Shown piece after piece: positions 1 to 7,706 of a stretch of DNA of 64,000 nt. Made by a program: the position numbers and the translations under genes. Each line of letters begins with the position of its first letter. Position 1 is the first letter of the stretch. The notes beneath the pieces were generated by a model that did no database searches, was not told where the DNA came from, and saw only the letters and a program-made list of their open reading frames with translations. Source of the DNA: an uncultured bacterium (GTDB lineage Bacteria > Chloroflexota > Anaerolineae > J036 > Brachytrichaceae); the NCBI GenBank assembly GCA_903921365.1, contig CAIXPS010000029.1, forward strand, positions 1-64,000, read 5' to 3'.

Positions 1-1079
1 CGCGGCGGCGTGTGCGTCGCCTGCGCCAGCCAGTCCAGCGCGCGCCCGGCCATGTCCATGCGGTCGGTCAGCAGCATGTTCTGCAACGCGTAGCCGTGCC
101 CATACGACGGGCCAGTGAAGTAGCCGAAACCAAAGTCGTCGAACTGCGTCCACACGCCGTATTTGTCAAACATGGCGCGCCGTGTTGGGAACGCAAGCAG
201 GGTGTCAAAGGTCTTCTGGCTGACGGCCAGCCCGTCCCAGCCCCAGTCCGCCGGCTCGAAGCCGAGCACGTCACAGCTCATCGACAGCACGCCGTTGAGC
301 CCGCCAAAACCCTTGTTGGCGACGGAATTCAACACGCGCGGGTCGGCCTTGAGCGTGGCTGCGTCGATGCACCAGATCCATGCGCCATCGTCATCGCGCA
401 GGTAGTGCAGCATGTTTTCCGACACTTGCCTCGCCAGGCGCAGGTAGCGCTCAGGATCCGGCGCGATACGCGCGACAGCCAGACACGCCAGCCGCACCAG
501 GTTGTTTTGCACGACGTTGTAGAACTCGCCGCTCGTCCCCACGCCGCCGCCGAATTCACCACTGCCTGACAGCAGCGGCTCGCGCGCCAGCCGTCTCTCG
601 AAATACGCCAGCGGCGATGCCGGGCCAAGCAGGAAGTCGCGCATGCGCATGCAAACGGGATGACCCTCTGGCAATCGCTCGCTCAACAGCACCATGCCGA
701 TGATGATCGCGCCGGTGCCGTCAAGTTCGGTCCCACTGCCGGGTACGCCGCGGTCGAAGCGCTCCGGGAAGGCAAAATATCCGGCTTTGTTCGTCTGCAC
801 CAACGTCATCAGGTTAGCGGCCAGCAGGCAAGCGTGGTCAAAGTAACCCCACTGCGCCAGTTCGCGCAGGAACACCCCGGCGTCACGCGTCCACATCGTG
901 CCCGTCCACGGTCGCCCGTCGATGGACGCCGAGGCAAACCCGATCATCGGGTCGTTCGGGTCGGTGACCATGTTGCGGGTCAGCACGCCGTGATACGACG
1001 CCGCGACCTGGCGCGTGAACAACTCCGCCGACTCACTCCCGAAGAACTGCAATTGTCCTGGCCGTTGATCGATGCTCAT
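1..1079 (-). CDS. Six-hairpin glycosidase-like protein (partial, C-terminus beyond left edge)
   Basis: An uninterrupted frame of about 359 codons runs from an ATG at 1077-1079 to the left edge with no stop, so the 3' part is missing. The translation has the look of an (alpha/alpha)6 barrel glucoamylase-like protein: GTMWTRDAGVFLRELAQWG near residues 56-74, then PERFDRG and a GTGAIIIGMVLL helix. This is the style of GH15/GH63/GH78-like six-hairpin enzymes. No signal peptide is visible, so a cytoplasmic location is likely. The substrate cannot be told. The protein at 19695-21584 belongs to the same broad class. The frame is longer than any competing frame here and its codon use fits a GC-rich gene. 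Confidence 0.6.
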   Translation of the reverse strand, partial: MSIDQRPGQLQFFGSESAELFTRQVAASYHGVLTRNMVTDPNDPMIGFASASIDGRPWTGTMWTRDAGVFLRELAQWGYFDHACLLAANLMTLVQTNKAGYFAFPERFDRGVPGSGTELDGTGAIIIGMVLLSERLPEGHPVCMRMRDFLLGPASPLAYFERRLAREPLLSGSGEFGGGVGTSGEFYNVVQNNLVRLACLAVARIAPDPERYLRLARQVSENMLHYLRDDDGAWIWCIDAATLKADPRVLNSVANKGFGGLNGVLSMSCDVLGFEPADWGWDGLAVSQKTFDTLLAFPTRRAMFDKYGVWTQFDDFGFGYFTGPSYGHGYALQNMLLTDRMDMAGRALDWLAQATHTPP

Positions 1080-1132
1080 TTATCCATCCTGCGCCGAAGC
1101 TTATTACAAATAGTCGCACTGCTTCCAACAAT

Positions 1133-1185
1133 CCTTGCGAAGGGTCTCGTAGCGATTGTGATACGCGCCTACAACCTTCGCAAGG
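1133..1185. repeat. Dispersed 53-bp inverted-repeat element, copy 1
   Basis: Perfect 11-bp arms, CCTTGCGAAGG (1133-1143) and CCTTCGCAAGG (1175-1185), flank a 31-bp centre. Related elements lie at 27258-27312, 33906-33960 and 49032-49084, with a degenerate one near 33825-33884. This copy sits between the divergent genes ending at 1079 and starting at 1311, so it is not simply a terminator. Confidence 0.75.
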
Positions 1186-1310
1186 AGGCTGCGATCTCAA
1201 ATCTCCAATCGCTAATCTCTCTTAATTCTATTCCGACCTATTACAATTCACCCACGTCCCACGGATGATATCGACGCGTGGGTAACCCTGTTTGTGTCAC
1301 AAGGTGAAAT

Positions 1311-1583
1311 ATGACGATCCAAACAACCTATACGTATGCTCGCGCCAATCTGGCAAAATTGCTCAATCAGGTAACTCGTGATCGCGAGGTGGTTGTCATA
1401 CAGCGACGTGGACAGGAAGACGTGGCAATGATCCCTGCCGCGGAGCTTAGCAGTCTCATGGAAACAGCGCACCTGTTGCGGTCTCCAAAAAATGCTGAAC
1501 GGCTCCTTTCGTCCCTCAACATGGCATTGAAGAACGAAGGGGAACCTCTGACGGTCGTGGAACTCCGTCGGGTCGTGAGATGA
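1311..1583 (+). CDS. Phd/YefM-family antitoxin (orphan)
   Basis: A 90-aa protein with the Phd/YefM N-terminal layout: a beta strand, then the helix YARANLAKLLNQV, then REVVVIQRRGQEDVAMIPAAEL, and the SLMETAHLLRSPKNAERL segment typical of the YoeB-binding C-terminal part. This family binds DNA through its N-terminus and neutralises a partner RNase through its C-terminus. The start is supported by an AAGGTG ribosome site 5 nt upstream. No YoeB/Doc/RelE-like ORF follows; the next 160 bp are non-coding and contain a strong inverted repeat. It may be a solitary antitoxin or the remnant of a pair. Confidence 0.8.
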   Translation: MTIQTTYTYARANLAKLLNQVTRDREVVVIQRRGQEDVAMIPAAELSSLMETAHLLRSPKNAERLLSSLNMALKNEGEPLTVVELRRVVR

Positions 1584-1596
1584 AGAGCAGAGTATA

Positions 1597-1656
1597 ACCA
1601 CGGAAAACACGGATCACACGGAAACAGAATACTTCTGGTTCCGTGTTTTCCGTGGT
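1597..1656. repeat. 17-bp perfect inverted repeat downstream of the phd-like gene
   Basis: ACCACGGAAAACACGGA (1597-1613) is repeated in inverse orientation at 1640-1656, with a 26-nt loop. It lies just after the antitoxin stop and could act as a terminator-like hairpin. It also resembles the CCACGGAAAACACGGA-type dispersed repeats known from environmental genomes. No T-run follows, so factor-independent termination is uncertain. Confidence 0.65.
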
Positions 1657-1749
1657 GAATATCTTTAAACGTGGACGGGATCTGCGATATCGAATTCTGG
1701 CATTTTGATTTAACATCGGGTCTGTGCATTCACACAGGAGTGAACCAAT

Positions 1750-2586
1750 ATGATCTTTCTGACGCTTCATGAAACGCTGACCGGCCCGCGCTGGGCGTTG
1801 CAAGGCAAGTACCTGCCCGAGGGCTTCAACCTGGCGCTGCTGCTGACCATGCCGCGCGCCGCCATCAGCGCAGTGCTGGCGGCGCTGCCGCACGACGAGG
1901 AAACCGATGACCTGGGGCTGCTGCCTCCCATCGAGGCCGACCAGGAAGTGTGGGCCGCCGGCGTGACGTATCTGCGCAGCCGCGACGCCCGCAAGCTGGA
2001 ATCGAGCGTGGGCGATGTCTACCAGATGGTGTACGACGCCGACCGCCCCGAGTTGTTCTTCAAGTCGCTGGGCTGGCGTTGCGTCGGTTCAGACACGTCT
2101 GTGCGCATCCGGGCCGACAGCAAGTGGAACGTGCCCGAGCCGGAGCTTGTGCTGGTGATGAACCGGTTGGGCGAGATCGTCGGTTTCACGCTGGGCAACG
2201 ACATGTCCTCGCGCGACATCGAAGGCCGCAACCCGCTCTATCTCCCACAGGCCAAAATCTACAACGGCTCGTGCGCACTCGGCCCCGGCATCGTGATCGC
2301 CGAACCGGACGAGTTCCGCAACCTACCCATACGGATCGAGATCGAGCGCGATGGGGCGGTGGTGTTCAAGGGCGAAACGGCCATCACGCAAATGAAGCGC
2401 CGCTTTGAGGAACTGGTTGAGTATCTGTTCAAGGAGACCGAGTTCCCCGAGGGCGCGTTTCTGATGACCGGCACCGGCGTCGTCCCGCCCGATACGTTCA
2501 CGCTGCAGGTCGATGACATCGTGCGCGTGAGCACGACTACGAGCGATGGTCAGGTGCTGACGCTGGAGAATGAAGTGAGTGACTGA
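1750..2586 (+). CDS. Fumarylacetoacetate hydrolase (FAH) family protein
   Basis: A 278-aa protein with the FAH fold. The metal-site acids are visible as VPEPELVLV (E130, E132) and GNDMSSRDIEGRNPLY (D151), followed by the family lysine region LPQAKIYNG (K169) and the late GTGVVPPDTFTLQVDDIVR segment. The VWAAGVTYLRSRDAR stretch resembles FAH members acting on 2-keto-3-deoxy sugar acids such as 2-dehydro-3-deoxy-arabinonate dehydratase. That specific role is inferred, and supported by the sugar-acid genes that follow. The start has an AGGAG site 8 nt upstream. It lies 20 bp before the DinB gene and is probably co-transcribed with it. Confidence 0.85.
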   Translation: MIFLTLHETLTGPRWALQGKYLPEGFNLALLLTMPRAAISAVLAALPHDEETDDLGLLPPIEADQEVWAAGVTYLRSRDARKLESSVGDVYQMVYDADRPELFFKSLGWRCVGSDTSVRIRADSKWNVPEPELVLVMNRLGEIVGFTLGNDMSSRDIEGRNPLYLPQAKIYNGSCALGPGIVIAEPDEFRNLPIRIEIERDGAVVFKGETAITQMKRRFEELVEYLFKETEFPEGAFLMTGTGVVPPDTFTLQVDDIVRVSTTTSDGQVLTLENEVSD

Positions 2587-2605
2587 ATAACAGGAGATAA
2601 AGAAA

Positions 2606-3109
2606 ATGGACTTCGCAGCGATTATCAGTTCCCAATATCTCGCCTCTCTTGAGATGCTTAAGCAGACCATCACCCGATGCCCCGAGTCGATCTGGAATAG
2701 CCCTGCAGACAAAACGAAGTTCTGGCATATCGCCTACCACGCGCTCTTCTACACCCACCTCTATCTGCAGGACACCGAGAAGGATTTCACGCCATGGCGC
2801 CTGCACCGGCCGGAGTACCAGTTCCTGGGGCAGCTGCCCTGGCCGCCCCATGCGGCACCAAAAATCGGGGAGCCCTACGACAAAGAAACCGTCCTGGACT
2901 ATCTGGCCTTTTGTCAACAGCAAGTTGCAGAAAGGGCCCCGCGCCTGAACCTGGAAGCCGAGTCAGGCTTTAGCTGGTTGCCTTTCAACAAGCCGGAATT
3001 GCAGATATACAACATCCGGCACCTGCAACAACATACTGGCGAGTTGATGGAACGGCTTGGGACGCGAGCGGGGATAGAGCTCGATTGGGTGTCGATGAAG
3101 CATGGTTAA
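2606..3109 (+). CDS. DinB-family protein
   Basis: A 167-aa four-helix-bundle protein of the DinB/YfiT type. Candidate metal histidines are in FWHIAYHALFYTH (H41/H45) and RHLQQHTGEL (H139, H143), which matches the His triad of the family. These proteins are putative metal-dependent, often thiol-linked, enzymes whose substrates are mostly unknown. The start follows an AGGAG site. It is the first of three DinB-like genes in the window (others at 32360 and 54365), all beside catabolic enzymes rather than DNA-repair genes. Confidence 0.8.
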   Translation: MDFAAIISSQYLASLEMLKQTITRCPESIWNSPADKTKFWHIAYHALFYTHLYLQDTEKDFTPWRLHRPEYQFLGQLPWPPHAAPKIGEPYDKETVLDYLAFCQQQVAERAPRLNLEAESGFSWLPFNKPELQIYNIRHLQQHTGELMERLGTRAGIELDWVSMKHG

Positions 3110-3164
3110 GTCGTGGGAGTTGACGAGCAACGCAGCGAATGAATTCGCCGCTGACACCCTGCGG

Positions 3165-3263
3165 AAACGCGCTAAAGCGCGTTTGATGATTGCGGATCCG
3201 GCTCCAATGCGCTTTTAGCGCATTTCGCAAAGCGATGTCAGCCTGCGATTTCAAATCGCAGGC
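3165..3263. repeat. Three consecutive short palindromes before the enolase-superfamily gene
   Basis: Three separate hairpins occur in 99 bp: 3165-3184 (arms AAACGCG/CGCGTTT), 3206-3224 (AATGCGCT/AGCGCATT) and 3241-3263 (GCCTGCGATTT/AAATCGCAGGC). They fill the gap between the DinB stop and the next start, whose ribosome site (AGGAAGGG) begins right after the last hairpin. They could be mobile palindromes or mRNA processing/attenuation structures. Confidence 0.65.
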
Positions 3264-3275
3264 AGGAAGGGAAAT

Positions 3276-4490
3276 ATGAAAATAACGCGTATCGAGACAA
3301 TCTGGTTTAAGGAACAGCAGAATACGATGTGGGTGCGCATCCACACCGACGATGGGCTGATCGGGCTGGGCGAAACCTACTACGTGCCGCGCGCGGTCAG
3401 CGCCATGATTCACGATGTCTTTGCCAACTTGCTGCTTGACCGCAACCCGCTCGACATCGAGAACCACTGGAACAACCTGTTCTCCACGATCAACTTCTTC
3501 GGCTACGCCGGGACAGAGATGCGCGCGCTGAGCGCGATCGACGTGGCATTGTGGGATATCTTCGGCCAGCACACCGGCCAGCCAATCTACGGACTACTGG
3601 GCGGGCGCAACCGCGACCGCGTGCGCATCTACAACACGTGCGTGTCGCACGGGCCGCACCAGGACTACCACGCCTGGTCGCAGGGGCGCGCCGGCCAATT
3701 GGCGCAAGACCTGCTTGCCACTGGCATCACGGCGATGAAGATATGGCCCTTTGACCAGTTCGGCGTCTCGCTGGGCGGGCCGATCGGACAGCGCGCTGGC
3801 GCGAGCGCGGTGGGGCCGGTGACCCATTTCATCAGCAAGGAAAACCTGAAGAAGGGACTGTCCTACGTCGAAGACATCCGCGCAGCCGTCGGCGACAAAA
3901 TGGATATTCTGATCGAAGGGCACGCGCGCTGGAACCTGCCCGAGGCGGTCAAAATCTCACGCGCACTGGAGCCCTACGACATCATGTGGCTGGAAGAGAT
4001 CATCCCGCCCGACAACGTCGACTCGTATGTGCGGCTGAAGGCCGAGACGCGCATCCCGTTGTGCGTCAGCGAGCGCTTGTTCACGCGCTTCGGGTTCCGC
4101 CAGGTCGTCGAGAAACACGCGGCGGACGTCATCATGCCCGACATGGCGTGGACCGGCGGCATCACTGAGACGCGCAAGATCGCCGCACTGGCCGATACGT
4201 ACTACCTGCCGATCACGTGCCACGACACCATCGGCCCGGTCGCGCTGTGGTCGGCCGCGCACCTGATGCTGCACATCCCCAACGCCCTGATCCAGGAGAC
4301 CGTGCGCGGTTACACGCAGGGCTGGTACAACGACGTGATGACCGAACCGCTTGCGATCAGTGACGGCATGTTGTCGTTGCCGGGCAAACCCGGGCTGGGG
4401 ACTGCGCTGCGTGAGGAAGTCCTGCATCGTTCTGACGTGACCATCGAGGTATCTGACTCGCAGAACCGCCACGACGTATCAAGGGCCTGA
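3276..4490 (+). CDS. Mandelate racemase/muconate lactonizing enzyme family protein (sugar-acid dehydratase-like)
   Basis: A 404-aa enolase-superfamily protein with an N-terminal capping domain (about 1-115) and a TIM barrel. Mg2+ ligands are visible as E214 (ILIEGHARW), E240 (IMWLEE) and E266 (LCVSERL). H216 and H316 (ITCHDTIGP), with D289 before the latter, match the catalytic layout of galactonate/mannonate-type dehydratases. Such enzymes dehydrate an aldonic acid to a 2-keto-3-deoxy acid. The exact sugar is not determinable. The C-terminal PGKPGLG segment is also typical. The start follows an AGGAAGGG site, and the next gene begins 4 bp after the stop, indicating an operon. Confidence 0.85.
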   Translation: MKITRIETIWFKEQQNTMWVRIHTDDGLIGLGETYYVPRAVSAMIHDVFANLLLDRNPLDIENHWNNLFSTINFFGYAGTEMRALSAIDVALWDIFGQHTGQPIYGLLGGRNRDRVRIYNTCVSHGPHQDYHAWSQGRAGQLAQDLLATGITAMKIWPFDQFGVSLGGPIGQRAGASAVGPVTHFISKENLKKGLSYVEDIRAAVGDKMDILIEGHARWNLPEAVKISRALEPYDIMWLEEIIPPDNVDSYVRLKAETRIPLCVSERLFTRFGFRQVVEKHAADVIMPDMAWTGGITETRKIAALADTYYLPITCHDTIGPVALWSAAHLMLHIPNALIQETVRGYTQGWYNDVMTEPLAISDGMLSLPGKPGLGTALREEVLHRSDVTIEVSDSQNRHDVSRA

Positions 4491-4494
4491 AGCG

Positions 4495-5580
4495 ATGCAA
4501 ATCTTTAGAGTAGGCATTACGGGCGACTTCCTGAACACCGCGCGCGCCAGCGCCTATGGCGACGTTGGGCTCAGCCTGCTGGATGCGACGCCGTTCATCC
4601 GCTATCACTTCACCGAGGAGCACATCCCCTCGCTCAGCGATCCGACGTATTACGACCGGTTGTACTCGCTTCAAGTCACCGCCAATCACATCGCGGATAT
4701 CGACGGGCTGGTGCTGTTGCGCCCGTGGGTCAAGGCCGAAACCTTCAGCCGCGGCGCAGACAACCTCGTCGTCATCGGCAGGTCGGGCGCGGGTTACGAC
4801 AAGATCGACGTGGCCGCCTGCACCGCCAACGACGTGGCCGTGTTCAACGCGCCGACCGCACTTACCCACGCGACGGCTTCGTCTGCGTTGATGTTCATGC
4901 TTGCGCTTGCCAAGCGTCTACCTGCGCAGGAGCGCATCACCCGGCAAGGGCGCTGGGATTTACAGCCCGATGTCGTCGGTTCCGAGTTGCAGGGTCGCAC
5001 GCTCGGCATTGTCGGGCTGGGCGCCAGCGGGCGCGAGCTTGCCCGGTTAGTTGCGCCATTCGGCCTGCGCATCATCGCCTACTCGCCAAAGGCCGATCCT
5101 GCGCAGGCAGCGGCGCTTGGCGTCACACTCACCTCGCTCGACGACCTGTGCCGCGAGGCTGACTACATCAGTCTGCACGCCAGCCTCACGCCAGAGCGGC
5201 ACAAGATGATCGGTGCGCGGCACTTCGCGTTGATGAAGCCCAGCGCGTACTTCATCAACGTGGCGCGCGGAGCGCTAGTCGATCAGGCCGCGCTGGTGCG
5301 CGCGTTGCAGGAGTGGCGCATCGCCGGCGCGGGGCTCGACGTATTCGAGATCGAGCCAGTGCCGGTCGATGATCCACTGCTCAAGCTCGACAACGTCATC
5401 GTCACGCCGCACTGGTCGCCGGCGACGACCGACATCTGGAAGGCAACCGGCAAGGCGACCAGCACCGGCATGATCCGCGCCGCAATGGGCCAGATACCGG
5501 AAAATGTTATCAACCCCGCCGTGCTGGACAGGCCAGGATTTCAGGCCAAATTAGCGCGCTTCGCGCAGAATATAGTGTAG
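4495..5580 (+). CDS. D-isomer-specific 2-hydroxyacid dehydrogenase
   Basis: A 361-aa NAD(P)-dependent dehydrogenase. The Rossmann motif GIVGLGASG is at 171-179. The catalytic set is R258 (NVARGALVD), E287 (LDVFEIEP) and H306 (VTPHWSP), all present. It would interconvert a 2-keto acid and a D-2-hydroxy acid, presumably on the sugar-acid pathway of its operon. It starts 4 bp after the upstream stop. Its TAG stop codon (5578-5580) is the first three bases of the TAGGGGCA palindromic repeat, which suggests that insertion of the repeat fixed the C-terminus. Confidence 0.85.
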   Translation: MQIFRVGITGDFLNTARASAYGDVGLSLLDATPFIRYHFTEEHIPSLSDPTYYDRLYSLQVTANHIADIDGLVLLRPWVKAETFSRGADNLVVIGRSGAGYDKIDVAACTANDVAVFNAPTALTHATASSALMFMLALAKRLPAQERITRQGRWDLQPDVVGSELQGRTLGIVGLGASGRELARLVAPFGLRIIAYSPKADPAQAAALGVTLTSLDDLCREADYISLHASLTPERHKMIGARHFALMKPSAYFINVARGALVDQAALVRALQEWRIAGAGLDVFEIEPVPVDDPLLKLDNVIVTPHWSPATTDIWKATGKATSTGMIRAAMGQIPENVINPAVLDRPGFQAKLARFAQNIV

Positions 5581-5657
5581 GGGCATGGCCTTGCGCCTGC
5601 CCAGGTCAGGCATGGCCTTGCGCCTGCCCAGATCAGGCATGGCCTTGCGTCTGCCCC
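5578..5657. repeat. 27-bp tandem triplicate of the TAGGGGCA...TGCCC palindromic repeat
   Basis: Three near-identical 27-bp units begin at 5581, 5608 and 5635, each carrying GGCATGGCCTTGCG(C/T)CTGCCC. The first unit overlaps the stop of the preceding dehydrogenase gene. The same core occurs at several sites in 14231-15036, at 19123-19154 and at 51651-51674. Confidence 0.85.
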
Positions 5658-5678
5658 ATCCATATAAAAGGAAAACAC

Positions 5679-6611
5679 ATGCAAGCAACCCGCGATTTTC
5701 TCAAGAAGCTCGGTCTTCCGCCTGGCGACCTGAACGAACTGCCGTCATCGGCCAAGCGTTTCCCCGATGGCGCACAATACCGCGTCGAAATCCCCAGCGT
5801 CGAAGGGCCGAATGCGCTCGCAGCCGTGCTGTCCGAGGCCGAGGGGCGCAAGGTGCGCGTGCACCGGGTCAGCCAGGGCAGCGGCATCATGCTTCTGACC
5901 GACGGCGAGATTCGCGAGATGGCGAAACTCGGCGCCGAGGCGCGCATCGAGGTCAGCCTGTTCGTCGGCCCGCGCGCGTCGTGGGAGACTGGCGCACAGA
6001 TCACCGCGCTCGCAGGCAAGAACCTGGGAGCGCGCCATCGCGGCATGGAACAGGTGGTATACGCGATTGAGGACATCAAACGCGCGTGCAGCCTGGGCAT
6101 TCGCAGCGTGCTCGTCGCCGACGAAGGGTTGTTGTGGGTGGTGAACGAGATGAAGAAGGTGGGCGAACTACCGGCGGAACTGGTGTTGAAAGTGTCCGTG
6201 CAGATGGGCGCGTCGAACCCGATCAGCATCCGCTTACAGGAACAGTTGGGCGCCGGCACTTACAACGTGCCAACCGACCTCGACCTGCCCAAACTGGCAG
6301 CTATCCGCGCAGCGGTCGCCCTGCCGCTCGACATCTACGTTGAAGTGCCTGACAACTTCGGCGGCTTCGTGCGCCACTATGAGATTCCCGAAATCGTGCG
6401 CGTGACTGCGCCGGTGTATGTCAAGTTCGGGCTGCGCAACGCGCCCGACGTGTACCCCAGCGGCACGCACCTCGAAAGCAGCGTGATTGCGCTCAGCAGG
6501 GAACGCGTGCGCCGCGCCGAGATCGGCCTCGATCTGCTGCGCCGCTACTACCCCGAAGCGACCCAGTCCGAACTCGGCGCCGCCGGCCTCGCATTGCCGG
6601 TGGTTGTGTAA
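5679..6611 (+). CDS. U32-peptidase-like TIM-barrel protein
   Basis: A 310-aa protein with an alternating strand/helix pattern of a barrel, for example KVSVQMGASNP, LGAGTYNVPTDLDLPKLAAI, PLDIYVEVPD and APVYVKFGLRNAPDVYPSGT. The layout resembles proteins annotated as U32 peptidase-like that accompany sugar-acid genes. No protease function can be assigned, and the classical U32 cysteine signature is not seen. The start is preceded by AAAAGGA. The gene follows the triplicate repeat. Its 3' end overlaps the convergent glycosyltransferase gene by 64 bp. Confidence 0.5.
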   Translation: MQATRDFLKKLGLPPGDLNELPSSAKRFPDGAQYRVEIPSVEGPNALAAVLSEAEGRKVRVHRVSQGSGIMLLTDGEIREMAKLGAEARIEVSLFVGPRASWETGAQITALAGKNLGARHRGMEQVVYAIEDIKRACSLGIRSVLVADEGLLWVVNEMKKVGELPAELVLKVSVQMGASNPISIRLQEQLGAGTYNVPTDLDLPKLAAIRAAVALPLDIYVEVPDNFGGFVRHYEIPEIVRVTAPVYVKFGLRNAPDVYPSGTHLESSVIALSRERVRRAEIGLDLLRRYYPEATQSELGAAGLALPVVV

Positions 6612-7693
6612 TGCGCCAGCAGGAATCGCGCGGCCTGTTCTGCCCCATTTGCTTCGTCGCGACGGATGCGGCCAAGCGCCAGCAATTCGGGCAACCGTTC
6701 CAGCCATGCCCCGTCGCGGAATTCCGCCTCGGTGAACCCGATGCCGCGCATGTGCGCCTGGATATACGCCTCCATCACATCCGACTCACGGAACTTCGGG
6801 CGCGACACGTAGCCGTACGGCAGCCCGGCATGGTGCGTCTCTGCAACCGTGCTGTAACCAGTCTTGCCCACTACCGCGTCGGCGGCATGCAGCAGGTCAG
6901 GATGGTAGAACGACGACTGGTGCGGCATGCGCGCGACATTGCCCGTGACATCCAGCGTTGCGCTACTGCCCGGAAGGATAAACCAGGCGTCACGATATGC
7001 TGCCAACTGATCGAGAAAACCGTGCTGGTCGGCTGCCGACAGGCCGCCCATCGTGATCAATACCAGCGGCGCATCGAGCGGGATGCCAAGCCGCGCGCGC
7101 ACGGCGTCGCGGGACAGGCGCGGCACGCGACTCACCGGCGCCGTGACGAGGTCGTTGCGGCGTAACTGACAGATGGGTTCAGTCTGCACCGTGTGCGTCG
7201 CCGCAGCAAAGGTGTGTTGCAACGTTACGATGTGGGGGATCAGCCCCGGGGCGTCGGACGCATAACCCGCGTAAATCCAATCCCAGGTGAAGTTCTCAAT
7301 CAGGAGGCTCGGCAGGCCGGCAGCCTGCGCCACTGCGATTCCCAACGGCGCAATGTCGCAGACAACCATGCTGCAGACCAACGCCGTCGCCTGTTGCGCC
7401 AGCGGGTCGACCAGCGCCGGGCGGAAGGGGAGAAACGCATCCAGCCGCCGCACCGTCTCATCGACATCCTCGTGCAGCGCGTTGTGTTGCGCCAGTCCGA
7501 TATCGGTCAGGACATCGTGATAGCCAAACGGCAGGGCAAGAGATTGCTCGAACAGCCAGCGCGGCACGCGCGTGAATATCTCGAAACGGACGGTGGGGTC
7601 GATGCGTTGTGCCGCCGCCATGACGGCGCAGGCGCGCGTGGCATGGCCGAAGCCATGCGGGGTGATGAAGTAGGCAATTGTCGCGCTGATCAT
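6548..7693 (-). CDS. Glycosyltransferase-like protein, similar to the N-terminal domain of L-arabinokinase
   Basis: A 381-aa GT-B-type protein. The N-terminus reads FITPHGFGHATRAC, and further motifs include CDIAPLGIAVAQAAG, ENFTWDWIYAGY and VVGKTGYSTVAETHHAGLPY near residues 275-295, the last being the C-terminal nucleotide-sugar-binding region. This pattern matches the glycosyltransferase-like N-terminal half of plant ARA1-type arabinokinases and their stand-alone bacterial relatives. Donor and acceptor are unknown. It starts 14 bp after the stop of the Mg2+ ATPase gene on the same strand, so co-transcription is likely. Its last 21 codons overlap the end of the convergent U32-like gene. Confidence 0.65.
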   Translation of the reverse strand: MISATIAYFITPHGFGHATRACAVMAAAQRIDPTVRFEIFTRVPRWLFEQSLALPFGYHDVLTDIGLAQHNALHEDVDETVRRLDAFLPFRPALVDPLAQQATALVCSMVVCDIAPLGIAVAQAAGLPSLLIENFTWDWIYAGYASDAPGLIPHIVTLQHTFAAATHTVQTEPICQLRRNDLVTAPVSRVPRLSRDAVRARLGIPLDAPLVLITMGGLSAADQHGFLDQLAAYRDAWFILPGSSATLDVTGNVARMPHQSSFYHPDLLHAADAVVGKTGYSTVAETHHAGLPYGYVSRPKFRESDVMEAYIQAHMRGIGFTEAEFRDGAWLERLPELLALGRIRRDEANGAEQAARFLLAHYTTTGNARPAAPSSDWVASG

Positions 7694-7706
7694 TGCAGGA
7701 ACAACT

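Noticed and set aside
660-1268. Open frame covering the 5' part of the left-edge gene and the following gap
   Set aside because: The minus-strand frame 1-1079 gives a credible glycosidase-like protein; the plus-strand frame has low-complexity Arg/His-rich sequence.
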